Shown here: positions 44,759 through 57,971 of the stretch, in pieces
Layout: the number at the start of each line of letters is the position of its first letter
Position numbering within the stretch: position 1 is the stretch's first letter
NCBI GenBank assembly: GCA_963555705.1
Contig: OY743168.1
Span: 21,954,139-22,018,138, forward strand
From: Ligustrum vulgare
Lineage: Eukaryota > Streptophyta > Magnoliopsida > Lamiales > Oleaceae
DNA length: 64,000 bases
Reading direction: 5' to 3'
Translations under genes and position numbers: made by a program
The notes under the pieces: generated by a model
Told to the model about the DNA's origin: nothing
Databases searched by the model: none
Seen by the model: the letters and a program-made list of their open reading frames with translations, nothing else

Positions 44759-46237
44759 GCAACTACAATAGGAGAATACATAAAACTAAACCTATATTTA
44801 CTCATCAAATTATTCTTGTTCTTTGCCTATTCCCCTAGGCATAAGAAACGTTCAACTTCTAGGTACGTAATTTCCCTTTTTTACTTTTCCTCGTATCCTT
44901 CTCTTATTTTCTGTGTGGACTATCTGAGCATGAATGATTTGAGATTGTGTTTTGTGTTTGTGGTATTGTTGTATTGTGACCTGCCAAGGTATTTTTCCTA
45001 TGTTTTTAAATTGGGATTCTGTAAATTTGCTTTGTAAAATGGAAACCATTAACCAAGATCTTGGTTGTTTTACACGTCGACTATTGCTTGATTAAGTGAT
45101 GATTTAAGAATGTAGGACCATGATCTAAAAGTTGGTTTATTTTTAGTAGCAATTATATTGTGGTTGGATATAAGTTTGGCTATTAGTTTTGTCAATTGAT
45201 CTAGTTGTTAATGCTATTTTCATTGCACTAGTGAATTATGAGCTTGAATTATTTCGTGGTTGGATATAAACTTGGGTCTATCCTTTTTTTGTTTCCTCTT
45301 TGCTCCTTCTAGCTTTGGTCAGTGAATTTGAACTTCTTGGACTTGAATTGATGCAAATTTAAATAATAACAGGAGAAACTTCTTCATTTGGAATGTACTT
45401 GGATGTATTGAAGTTTTCCAAGGAACAGCGGAACAAAACCCGTGTTAATTTGTGCTGATTTAGCCGATCAAGCTGGGAGACCGACCTTATTGCATGAACT
45501 TGTAGGAAAATCCATGTTAAAAGGTTATTTCTTTTCTACCTGTTCTGCATTTGAAGTGAACAAAGCATAAATGCACAATTACTTAGTGCATTTACATATT
45601 AATTGGAGAATTTTAATATTATTTAATAAATAATATAAAAGATATCACCAGTGCGACCGTTGATGGTCGTCAGTCAACGGTTGCTCTAGCTGGATAAAAT
45701 TCCTGGATCCGTCCCGGCCTAGCCCCAACCCTAATGACCATAATTTGACTCTTAAAGAAATTATTTGTTGTTAAACTTATGCGTCAGATGATCATTACCG
45801 CCACGTTTCACAAATCATCGTATATTTCATTATATGATTTTAATTTGATTAATAAAGCATTTAGCATCTGCATTAGATAGTTTTTTTCTTTCCATTTTGG
45901 CATGTTATATGATTTTAATTTGATTAATAAAGCATTTAGCATCTGCATTAGATTGTTTTTTTCTTTCCATTTTGGCATGGTTTTTGAATATGAAAAGACC
46001 TATTAGTTAGGTAAACTATAAAGGGCAAAATCAATAATTTGATCAATAACATTTCATTTTGTAGGTTTTTTCTCATTTCATTTGCTAAATTTGGATTATA
46101 AGATCCTCATTTTGCAGGTTTTCCAGTCTAAAAGATGTCAATAATATTTCTTTCAACTCATCATAAATAAAATGATCTTCCAAACCCAAATTGGATATCA
46201 TTAGACAGAAAAAACAATATTTGTCAACACAAAGAAC
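44759..46237. other. Gene-free stretch, expected to hold the bHLH 3' end
   Basis: The last bHLH exon should lie here or further left, but I could not find a convincing one. Apart from the 75-bp duplication at 45829-45978 nothing was recognised. Confidence 0.4.
45829..45978. repeat. 75-bp tandem duplication
   Basis: Two nearly identical copies begin at about 45829 and 45904 ('ttatatgattttaatttgat' to 'ccattttggcatg'), with one base change. This is a recent local duplication. Confidence 0.9.
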
Positions 46238-49200
46238 CTGGATCTCTTTTTGCAAGAACTTGACATATGCTACAGCTTCGTCTAACATGTCAGCTGTGTT
46301 AGTTTGCTGCACAAACAAAAGCAAAAGTTTTCTACGTCAAAGTTATGAAGTGCAGAAGTACAAGTAATAAACAATAATGACAAAGTAAATCACCAAATAA
46401 CAGGAATAAGAAAGCATCCATAGGACAACTCGTTATTAAGTACCTAAAAAGGAATGGGCGGTAAATCGTGTTCAGGATAAATATCATACATAACTGCTTT
46501 ATCCGGCCAAAAAATTTGTAAGAGCAAAAATGTTCAAAGACTATTGCAATACAACGCGTCAGTTTAAAAAAAAATATTGAGAAATATCATGTTAAAATTG
46601 AAAGGCAATTCTAGGAAATTGCAAACAGCCAATAAGCATATTTAGAAACCAATATAACCAAAACTAAACTCATCATCTGTTTGGTGGATATTTTTTCAAA
46701 ATAGATTTGGTGAAAAGTGATTTTTTTTGGAGAATGTGTCGTTCAGTAGTAGGAAAATTATGGGTCCACGTGCAAAATTATTTTATTTGGAGAATGCTTG
46801 ATTGAAAAAGAGTTTGGAGAAAAATAAGTTCTAGAAAATGGGACCAGATAAGGCTCTGTGTATATTATTCATATGACCCATATATCAACTATGGTATGAC
46901 AAGATCCTCCAAACCATTCCAATTCACCCCACCCACCAAAGCAAAAGCACCAAGATAATTATCGACATAATAATAAAACTGTAACACTTACTAAAACAAG
47001 CATATATATTTTTAACATGTCAAGATGAATATAAATTAAAAGTAAATGTACTGGTAATAAATCAGAATCTCCACTGCAGTATCATATTCCATGTCTTCAA
47101 ATCTCCCCTTCTGCTATATATATAGATGATGAAACCTCCTTGATATTATGTGTAGGAGTTAAGTGTGATCTCAAAAATTTAGGTCTTTGAATCCTTAAAT
47201 TTAGTATAAATGCTTTATAGTTTTCCAATGGAAGTGATCTAGAACTAGACTTTTACAAGAACAAGGCCATACCAGAAATGTAATTATAGTATGATAAGAT
47301 GGCCCTGGCTCATATTATAAGTTTCCAGCACATTGAACCGTTGGATATATGACACAAACTGTCCAAGTATAACAGCAATTATCTATTACATTTCATAATC
47401 AGCATCAGAATTTAAAAAAAGAGAGAGATGCAGGAAAACAAAGGTTTAAGAAAAAATAATTATAAGCAAGGAAATTTTTAGAATTCTAAGCAGACTTCTG
47501 AAAAACATATTATAGCTTAGTTTTATATAATATTATTATTTATTCAAATATTTCACATAAGTCCTTATTAATAATGGTTTCTTTGCAATTTAACAACTTC
47601 TAATGTTGAGATTTCATTATGTTTCATAATTATAAAAAAAATTAGGCCTTAGATTCTCAGGTTTCTTTCATAAGAAATCTTCTTTATTTGATTACTGCTT
47701 CCAAATAGCCTCTAATTTAAATAACCAGTTTTCAGAAGATATGCAATGCAGAAAAAATGGAAATATTGTTGGTCAACTGAAACTTTAATAGCTTTGCTTG
47801 ATTTTTGCCAGATCAGGTGTGGGAAAATATTTTTTAGAAAGGAAATATCAATATATCATCACAGAAAATCAAACAATACATCACCCCAACAAGATTTATA
47901 TTACCTCCAAGATTTATTCTTAAGTTCAAATCAATGACAGGAGGATTGAATAAATAATTTACCTTATCCATATTGGGAACAAGTTCTTGAAGCTTCCGTA
48001 TCCGGTCACTGATTCGCGTTCTTCGCATCTGATCACAAAAGAAAAAAGTCTTCAGAATATTTCTGCTTGAACAATTGACCAATAATATCTAACAGTGAAA
48101 CCAGAAAAATGTTATACCCTCTCAGCAATGCTGCGAGGATGGGTAGCACAGCCACGCTTTGCTCGAGTCCTACACATGACTGAGTCCTCCAAAAGCTTTT
48201 CTGTTTCAGCATCAAATGACCCACTCAGTTCACTGTGTACCAGCTCACGTTTCTCTCCTCTCTAAACATCCAAAAAACGAAAATTTAATTAAATGCACAT
48301 ACTATCATCTGCACATGCAGAAAGAACAAAGTAATCATCGTGGAGTAAACAAGTTTATAATTTCCATCAAGATGTTATAAATACCTATGAAAACATGTAT
48401 AATCCTAGTTGGAGATACAGAAATCCTCAAGTCATATTCACATGACAACAGCTGCACCAAGCATCATGATTTTATATCCACATAATTGGAAGAAAATATA
48501 GTGAATACGGATTATATTCCTTCTTTTCACATTTACATACGTATCCATACAACAGTGGAACTTCAAAAATTCCATCTAGTGAGAATTTTGTTCAAATGAA
48601 AAAAGACTTTATAGTTCTTGATCAAATTAATATCTTCTAATTTAATAAAGTATCAAAAAGGGCCTCCCTGTCAAATGTCAATTTAAACTTTAGGAATTTC
48701 CATTTTTGTGTATTTCTATTATTTTATTTCTGGAGTGTCGGTATTAATTAAGCAGGTGGTTTCATGCTGCAGAGTTATCCATATCTGACTGAAATAACTG
48801 AGTTCAAAGTATAGGGAGGTGGGTTTAAAGACGGAAAGAAATAAAAAAGCTCAACGCATAGGTCTCGTGTAGTTAGAAAAATGGCCTTCAAGCCAATGTA
48901 AAAGATTGGAGATCTTGACACAAAGGCTGGGCAATTGTGTCAGGCGTGCTCTCAGAAGATTGGAGTGGAGATATAAGACCACCAAGATATTAAACTAGGG
49001 AACGCTTGTATTAAGAACAGGAAATTTCTTATCAATATCATAGGAAGGTTTTCTGATTTTCAATTGTTGAGTTTTGAACAGTGGGCTCTTTCCACAAAGT
49101 TTGGAGGGTGAAGCTTTTTTTCCGTTTTGTCTCTCCATTTTGTTGCAGCACTGTGTGCTGTCAGCCATGGTTCCCCCAACTTCCTTGATTTGCCTTATAA

Positions 49201-49981
49201 ACTTTTAGCTTTATCAGCATTTATAGCCATTCTTAAAGCCAGCTTTTAACTGTTTTTTAAAGCTTTTAACATCATCTGTGTTAATATTTTGAAAAGCACT
49301 TAGACTTCTCCAAACCGGAAAGTATGAATCTATACTTTCATATGAACCCGCAAGGTTGAATGCAAACTTAACAAAAACATATCAACTTTCGAGTAAACAC
49401 CAAATGTTGAAATCTCGATTGTTTCTCAGTTCTCACTCACACTATTACTTCAAAGTTCAAACTTACAAATGTGTGTGAAAAAATAGAAATTCAGCAAACA
49501 ATATGTTTACAACAGTTACCTGCTGAGAAGAAGAAGATAACTTGGGTGAAATCTTGTTTGCATCCTCAGCCTCGAGAGCCCAATTCCCCGAAGAATCATT
49601 TACCGGCGAAGTTGGTGCATATTCCGGAATCCCAAAACTCGAAAAGTAGCTATCGGAATTAATTTCGGACAAAAACTCCGCTGGAGAACTGTTTTGCCTC
49701 AGAAAATTGCTCAATCCTGGTGACGGCCCACTACTAATTGTTTCCAATAAGCTCAGATCGGTGTCGTACTTGCTAGTGGCGGTTCCGGTGGCTGAATACG
49801 GTGGAACTGGTGGTGGTTTGGAGGATGACAATAAAGGTGGGTCTAAAACAATCTCAGATGGTTCTTCATCGGATTCGAGTAAAGCTTCTAACCATGTCGC
49901 CGGAGCTGAACGGAACCGGGCAAGTCCACCGCCACCGCTTCTATTCAGTTCGCTGCTTCCACCACCACCTACAGGTTGCAT
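46238..49981 (-). CDS. FBH/AKS-type bHLH transcription factor (FLOWERING BHLH-like), C-terminus not found
   Basis: Four exons on the minus strand join in phase 0: 49981-49520 (154 codons), 48261-48118 (48), 48028-47963 (22) and 46306-46238 (23). All have GT/AG borders. Exon 1 starts MQPVGGGG and carries the GGGGLARFRSAPATWLEALL block typical of the bHLH80/81/FBH group. Exons 2 to 4 form the bHLH: RAKRGCATHPRSIAER, MRRTRISDRIRKLQELVPNMDK and QTNTADMLDEAVAYVKFLQ. The H-E-R pattern of the basic region fits E-box binding. FBH proteins activate CONSTANS and guard-cell channel genes; this role is by family only. The normal 15-20 residue tail after FLQKEIQ is missing, because no good final exon was seen. 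Read-through of exon 4 would add about 50 unrelated residues. Introns are 1,258, 89 and 1,656 bp; intron 3 has a decayed MITE at about 46675-46860. Confidence 0.88.
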
Positions 49982-49999
49982 TTTGTTAATTAATTTCAC

Positions 50000-51764
50000 T
50001 TTTCCTACTTATTTTATTATAATTTCTTCCAATTTTTTAGAATTTTTTATTTTTCAGGAGATTTCTTGTTGCAGTTCAAGAATCTAAATTCAGCAATGAA
50101 GTAAAGATCGAGAGGACTAAAGAGTTTCTCTGATTTTCATTATTGGAGAAATTTCATTCAAGGTCATTTATTTTTTTGTTTATTTCAACTTGATCACTCA
50201 ACTTACTTACATCTATATATCCAATTAAATATTAATATATTTTGTTGGATTGACCATTCTGCCTATAAAAGTCATGAAAGTTGTTCGGATTCGTAACTTA
50301 GCATGTGTTTGATAACTTAGAGTCTGTTTGATAATGTGAAAAATTTTAATTTTTGTGAATTTATTTTATTTTTTGATAGATGCGTGGTTAAAAAATGTTT
50401 AAAAAGTCAAAAATTGTGAACTTGACTAAAAATGGATGGTTGAGATTGAGTTTGAAAAATTGTAGTAAATTTTTTTCCTTTACCAAACAACCTCTTAATT
50501 TATAAATATTAATAATTTATAAATAAAATATTTTTTCAAATTATTTTTTAGTCAAACGCATTTTATCAAACAATTTTTCAATCACATGTTTACCTTAAAA
50601 ATAACAATAATTTGTTCATAAACAACAAAATCGCAACCAAAAAAGCATATTTGTTTCAATTTGATCGTTCACCTTAAATTTTATGTTTTATTTGTAATCA
50701 ATATAAAAATTGACAGGATTCTCAAAAGTGGCAATCTAATAAATCTAATTATATATAAAAGTGATGTATTGGTTTGAATATTTTTATAAATGACGTAATT
50801 TTTCAAATTATTTTAGCTTATACCGTGCATGACCTAATTTCTACTTATAAAATTGTGCATAAATTTTGTTTATAAATAGTAACGTGACACATTTCGTTAG
50901 TCTATATTTTCTAAATGTCAAAAATGATGGTCAAAATTTTTTTATCAATCGAAATTTTTGACTTTTAAAAAAAAAAAAAAAATTGTTCAATAAAATGTTA
51001 TCATGTGGTCATTTATAAATAAATTTTACCAAACAAAAGCCTTGGGGACAGTTTATAAACATAATAGCCTATTGAAATAAAATGTAACTAGTGATAAACA
51101 TACTAGCCTATTAAATAAATTCTAAGTTTGAGGACCATCGTGAAATAGCGGTGTAAGTTGAGTAACCTGTGATAAAATTTTACCAAATCTTAATCTTTAA
51201 TGAAAATCTCATAACAGGAAGATATTTCGTTCCTTTTATGCTTTACCAGAATGATTCTTAAAAGGAATTTGAGTGCAAAAACGTTAAATAACTTAAGCAA
51301 GTGTTATCAAACTTGATTTCGGCAACTCATGTCTTATGATGGTCATAATTTTCAATATCATTTTTTAAAATTACTTTTAACTACAAATTCTATCTAAAAA
51401 ACACCTAACACCCTAACTAACTATTATAACAGTTGCCAAACGGAGGCTAAAAGTTTTTTCCTACACATTTTTTCAAATTAATTTTTATTCACATACATTG
51501 ATTATCAGGTCGTTCATCGGAGCCTTGGAGGGGTTCCATATCCCTGTCATCTTTTCTCCTATTCGACTTGAATAGAGTTACTAGATTACCAGGTCGTTCA
51601 TTGGAGCTTTAGAGTCGCAAGGTCCTTACGATTGAAATCGATATCCCAACATCATACATTGATTATCGAGGGGGCTAGAGTTCAAATCTATAATCTTTAC
51701 TTGAAAATGCTTCTTTTGTTCATCATATCACATCAAATATCATCATCAATATGTATAAAAAACA
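50000..51764. other. bHLH upstream region and gene-free DNA
   Basis: The first few hundred bases should be the bHLH promoter and leader. A MITE at 50320-50494 and decayed MITE-like stretches at about 50850-51050 and 51295-51455 follow. At about 51500-51620 a phrase 'aggtcgttcatcggagcctt' occurs twice. No gene recognised. Confidence 0.45.
50320..50494. mobile_element. Tourist-like MITE, TSD TTA
   Basis: The ends GAGTCTGTTTGATAATG and TACCAAACAACCTC lie between TTA at 50317-50319 and 50495-50497. The core matches the copy at 33700. It lies about 340 bp upstream of the bHLH start. Confidence 0.75.
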
Positions 51765-52612
51765 CTAGTTGTCTACCCGTGCGATGCACGGAATATATAA
51801 TTTTTAAATCATAATTTTAAAAACATTTTGATTCAATCATATCAAATAAAAAACATAATTTAAATGAAATTTCAATACAAAATGTTATTGAATTTGAAAC
51901 TTTAAAAAAGATAAAACTATTCAAAATAAAAAAAATGTTACATGTACATTTAGTATACCGCGCCACTCAAAATTTGACATTCATTTAAATTTTTTATATA
52001 ATTTTTTTAAAAAACTTTTATTTACATTTTTCTCTGAAAATTTGCCCACTTCATCATCTATTTCCCTTTTAATAAGTTATAATTTATTATTAACTATATT
52101 TTTTAATGTGTTACTTAGATATATTTTATTTGAAATTCAATATATTAATTAAAATATTTTATTTTTCCTTATTTTTTAAACATGTCAATTTTTATCAAAA
52201 TAATGAAATAATTAAGCCTCCATTTGGTAATAATTTTTGTGATATGCTTATTGAATAACCTACTCATTTATTGACATATTAGGAAGTAAAACTTCAATGA
52301 TTTTATTTATTTATTTTCAAAATATATTGATTCAAAATCTTCATTTTTAACTTAACAAATTTATATTGCATGGATTTTTTATTTTCAAATATATTAATCC
52401 GAAATTTTCAATTTCAATTTAACATATTTACATAGATTTGACATTTATTTATGTTCAAATATATTAATACAATTTTTTGATTTCATAAATAAAATAACAT
52501 ATTTACATAGATATTATATTTATTTATGTTAAAATATATTAACTCAATTTTTTCATTTCCTAAATAACACATTTACATAAATATCACATTAATTATGTTC
52601 AAATATATTAAT
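51765..52612 (-). mobile_element. Helitron A1 (3' part)
   Basis: It starts with A|CTAG and the hairpin CCGTGCGATGCACGG. The first 490 bp are almost the same as 57972-58455. It is cut by the 3' end of A2 inside its internal repeats, so its own 5' end is not next to it. Confidence 0.75.
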
Positions 52613-54559
52613 CTAGTTGTCTACCCGGGCGATGCACGGAATATATAATTTTTATATCATAATTTTGAAAATATCTTGATTATATAATCATATCAAATAA
52701 AAAAAAACATAAATCAAATAAAATTTCAATACAAAATATTGTTGAATTTGAAACTTTAAAAAAGACAAAACTAATCAAAATAAAAAAAAAATGTTACATG
52801 TATACTAAGTATACCGCACCACTCAAAATTCGGCACTTATAAATTTTTTATATAAAATTCTTTTGATATTTAATTACATTTTTCTCTTAAAATTTTTCCA
52901 CCTCATCACCTATTTCCTTTTTAATATGTTATAATTTTTTATTAACTATATTTTTTAATGTGTTACTCACATATATTTTATTTGAAATTCAATATATTAA
53001 TTAATATATTTTATTTTTCCTTATTTTTTAAACATGTCAATTTTTGTCAAAATGATGTAAAGATTAAGCCTCCGTTTGGTAATATTGTTTGATTTATAAA
53101 CCTGTATAAATGATTTTGAGGTAAAAAATAATGGCTGAAAATTGGAGAGAAAAATATGTGTGGTTAAAAAATTGATAGAAAATAATTAATTATTTTTGTA
53201 ACATGCGTATTGAAGATCCTACTCATTTATTGACATATTAGGAAGTAAAATTTCAATAATTTTATTTATTTATTTTCAAAATATATTAATTCAATTTTTA
53301 AATTTCTAACTTAACAAATTTATATAGCATATATTTATTTATTTTAAAATACATTAATCCAATTTTTTCATTTCCTCCATAACACATGTCATTGAGTTTA
53401 AAATTTAAAAAAAAAATAAAAAATAAAACTAATCAAAATAAAAAATGGTGCACACACAGTGTACTGCACCATTCAAAGTTTGACATTTAATTAAATTTTT
53501 TATATTAAATTTCTTTTTACTTTTATTTACGTTTTTCTCTGAAAATTTGCCCACCTTATCACCTATTTTTCTTTTAATATGTTATAATTTTTAATTAACT
53601 TTATTTTTTAATATGTTGCTTACATATATTTTATTTTTCCTTATTTTTTAAACATACCAATATTTGTCAAAATGATGAAAGGATTAAATTTTCTACCAAC
53701 TTATCATTGGCTGTAAAAGGTTGATAGCAAATAATTAATTATTTTTGTAATATGCTTATTGAAGAACCTACTCATTTATTGACATATTAGGAAGTACAAT
53801 TTCAATGATTTTATTTATTTATTTTCAAAATATATTAATTCAAATTTTCATTTTTAACTTAACAAATTTATATAGCACGTATTTATTTATTTATTTTCAA
53901 ATATATCAATCCAAAATTTTCATTTTCAATATAACACATTTACATAGATATGACATTTATTTATATTCAAATATATTAATACAATTTTTTTATTTTCTAT
54001 ATAACACATTTAAATAGATATCACATTTATTTATGTTCATTTCTACATAACACATTTACATAGATATCACATTATTTATATTTAAATATATTAATCTAAT
54101 TTTTTTCATTTCCAATGTAACACATTTACAAATATTACATTACTACAACTCTTACTAAATATGTAATAAATAATAAATTTTCCTACAAAATCTTTATCTT
54201 TTCTATATTTATTTTATTCATTTATTTTCAAAATATATTAATTCAAATTTTTAATTTCTATGTTAGCAAATTTATATAGCATGTATTTATTTATTTTCAA
54301 ATATATTAATCCAAAATTTTCATTTTCAATATAACACATTTATATAGATATGACATTTATTTATGTTCAAATATATTAATACAATTTTTTCTTTTCCTAC
54401 ATAACACAATTAAATAGATATCACATTTATTTATGTTCAAATATATTAATCTAATTTTTTCATTTCCAATGTAATACATTTATACATAATATATTTATTA
54501 TAACTCTTATTAAATATGTAATAAATAATAAATTTTCCGACAAAAGTCTTTATCTTTTA

Positions 54560-54653
<94 letters not shown>

Positions 54654-54733
54654 TAGAATTGAGGAGAGAGAATCATTAAATGCAAATTTCTCTCCAAAAT
54701 GACTCTCTCTCCTCACTTCTACTTTTATATATA
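52613..54733 (-). mobile_element. Helitron A2
   Basis: The 3' hairpin here reads CCGGGCGATGCACGG. Its middle and 5' part (53205-54733) match 58455-59905 closely, with an expanded (AT)n run at about 54571-54650. The extreme TCTTTATC start is missing where A3 joins. Confidence 0.7.
54571..54650. repeat. (AT)n microsatellite
   Basis: About 40 AT units lie next to the 5' palindrome of A2. The matching place at 59799-59815 has only about 8 units. Confidence 0.95.
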
Positions 54734-57700
54734 CTAGTTGTATATCCGTGCGATGTACGGAATATATAATTTTTAAATCATAATTTTGAAAATATCTTGA
54801 TTCAATCACATCAAATAAAAAACATAATTTTAATAAAACTTCAATAAAAAAATGTTATTCAATTTGAAACTTTAAAAAAGACAAAAATATTCAAAATAAA
54901 AAATGATAAATGTACACTAAGTATAACGTGTCACTCAAAATTTCACACTCATTTAATTTTTTTTTATTACGTTTTTCTCTAAAATTTGCTCACCTCATCA
55001 CATATTTTCCTTTTAATATATTATAATTTTTTATTAAATATATTTTTTAATATGTTGCTTACATATTTTTTATTTGAAATCCAATATATTAATTAATATA
55101 TTTTATTTTTCCTTGTATTTTAAATATGCCAATTTTTGTCAAAATGGTGAAATGATAAAACCTCGATTTGGTAATAATGTTTAATTTATAAACTTGTTTA
55201 TTTATGATTTTGAAGTAAAAAGTAGTGGCTGAAAATTGGATAGTGAAAATACGTGTAGTTAAAAGGTTGATAGAAAATAATTAATTATTTTTGTAACATA
55301 CGTATTGAAGAACCTACTCATTTATTGACATATTAGGAAGTAAAATTTCAATAATTCTATTTATTTATTTTCAAAATATATTAATTCAGTTTTTTTCATT
55401 TCTAACTTAACAAATTTATAAAGCATATATTTATTTATTTTAAAATATATTAATCCAAATTTTTCATTTTCAATGTAACACATTTACATAGATATGATAT
55501 GACATTTATTTATATTCAAATATATTAATCCAATTTTTTCATTTCCTATATAACACATGTTACTGAATTTGAAACTTTTAAAAAAAAAAATCTAATCAAA
55601 ATAAAAAATTATGCATGTACAGTCACTATAGCACGTCACTCAAAGTTTGACACGTAATTAAATTTTTTATATAAAGTTTCTTTTGACTTTTATTTACGTT
55701 TTTCTTTAAAAATTTACCCGCCTTATCACCTATTTTCCTTTTAATATGTTAATTTTTAATTAACTTTATTTTTAATATGGTGCTTACATATATTTTATTT
55801 TTCTTTATTTTTTAAACATATCAATTTTTGTCAAAATGATGAAATGATTAAATTTTCTACCAATTTATCATTGTTGGTAAAAAGTTGATAGCAAATAATT
55901 AATTATTTTTATAATATACTTATTGAAGAACCTACTCATTTATTGACATATTATGAAGTAAAATTTAAATGATTTTATATAATGATTTTCAAAATATATT
56001 AATTCAAAATTTTTATTTCTAACTTAACAAATTTATATAGCATGTATTTATTTATTTATTTATTTTCAAATATATTAATCCAAAATTTTCATTTTCAATG
56101 TAACACATTTACATAGATATGACATTTATTTATGTTCAAATATATTAATACAATTTTTTTCATTTTCTACGTAACACATTTACATAGATATCACATTTAT
56201 TTATCTTCAAATATATTAATCCAATTTTTCCATTTCCTACATAACACATTTACATAGATATCACATTATTTATGTTCAAATATATTAATCTAATTTTTTT
56301 TTTATTTTCAATGTAACACACTTATACATAGTACATTTATTACAACTCTTACTAAATATGTAATCTTAATATATATAATAATAGTATAGCCGTCAAAAAA
56401 ATCCACACATAGTTTCCCGCCATTTTTCCTTGCTATTTTAGGAAACTTTGTAATTTTATTAATTATTTTAATAATTGAATTAGTAAACTTCAATTAATGC
56501 AAAATTAATTATAGGTGACATGTAATAAATGACTTTTTGATTGTAAAAAATAAAAAATCTATAAAAAGATCAAATTGTATATTATTTTTATTCTTTTGAT
56601 AATTATTGTAATATTTTGAAGTCAAAAAATATGCAATATAGGTGTCAAATTCATGATCTTAACGAGAAGTTCAATACAAGTGAACAAATTAGAGCAAACT
56701 CTAAATATATCATTCTTAAAATTGCCAAAATAATAAAGATAAAAGTTTTACTTATACTTTTTACTTTTTTCAATATTCAATCTTTTTAATTTATCTCATC
56801 TAAGTCATAAAATGATATTTATCATTTCTTACCTAACTTCAATTTGACATAAATGATTAATTTCAAATCTTTTTTCTTATCAAATTAAAAGAAATAATGA
56901 TATCCGATCTTTCTAAGTAAATTCAATTGAATCATTTTAATTTCTACAACTTCAGGTTTAGATAAACTCTTTGGTAATTTTGAAATTAATTTTATAAATT
57001 TACTCATTTTGTTCATTTATCTATTTTTTAATTTTTATAAATTTAAAATAACATCAATTTTTAAAATACATACTACAGACTTTAACAATTAATTCATTGA
57101 ATTCTATAGAAAATAAAAATATAAGGTTTTATCAAACTTATTCTATTTAAAAATAAAATATAGTCCATACATTTATTTAACATGCAAAAAAAATAGTTTT
57201 GTGTGTGTGTGGCTAACATGGTCATTTTCAATACTTGGTGAAAAATAAAATGTCACATTGTATTTGAAACCATTGAATAGGAGTAAGTTTGATATAAACT
57301 ATAGAAATTGTTTTAAATGTATGATTGAAAGTGAAAGAAGGTAGTATAAAAATAAAATAATTGTCAAATCAATCAATTGTGTGGTTAAAATTTGATTTTT
57401 TTTTTTTGAATGTGTGGTTAAAAAGTAGTATGTGCAATTGTGAAAAATTAGTTTTTAAATAATATGTGGTTGTGAATGAACATTAAAAAAAATATTTTTG
57501 AATAATCAATTTTATATGAATAAATAAACTAAGGAAACTAGATAATGAACAATTAACTGTTAAAAAAAATGCAATTCATAACTTTTTTTTTTTTTGATAT
57601 TTTAATTGTATATTGAATATACAATTTATGCATTAAAGTAAGAAATCTTATATGGAGAAATGAAATTACAAATTATTCACAATTTGCGTATGGAAGTTAT

Positions 57701-57971
57701 TATTATTATTTTTTTATTGTGTTATTTTTATCGGACATTGTATTTTTACAATTTATTCAATAAATATTATTTATTCCGTGCATCGCACGGGTGCGATTAC
57801 TAGTAAATAATAATAATAATAATTTTTCTTACAAAAATCTTTATCTTTTATTTATTTATTTATTTTTTATATATAAAAGTAGAAATGAGGAGAGATAGTC
57901 ATTAAATGCAATTTTCCCTCCAAAATGACTCTCTCTCCTCACTTCTACTTTTATATATATAAAGATAAAGA
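54734..57971 (-). mobile_element. Helitron A3, carrying a nested family B Helitron
   Basis: The 3' end is CTAG with hairpin CCGTGCGATGTACGG. The 5' end is the full TCTTTATCTTTATATATATA at 57971. Without the family B insertion it is about 1.8 kb. Its 5' third (55880-56363 plus 57804-57971) matches 59930-60594. Confidence 0.78.
56364..57803 (+). mobile_element. Non-autonomous Helitron, family B, copy 2
   Basis: It begins TCTTAATATATATAATAATA after A and ends with the hairpin CCGTGCATCGCACGG, GTGCGATTA and CTAG before T. It is 1,440 bp, in inverse orientation to the copy at 40289-41737. The empty site is present at 60416/60417 in A4 (atgtaa joined to taaataataataataat), which proves both ends. 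Confidence 0.93.

Noticed and set aside
45400..46130. Possible last bHLH exon candidates after AG sites on the minus strand
   Set aside because: None encodes the Cys/Lys-rich tail expected for the family in the right phase.
49707..50087. 126-codon frame on the + strand
   Set aside because: It is antisense to bHLH exon 1, whose protein blocks are conserved.
53805..54017. Ile/Phe/Tyr-rich frame, with a twin at 59052-59294
   Set aside because: Both are translations of the AT-rich Helitron repeats; the likeness between them reflects duplicated DNA.
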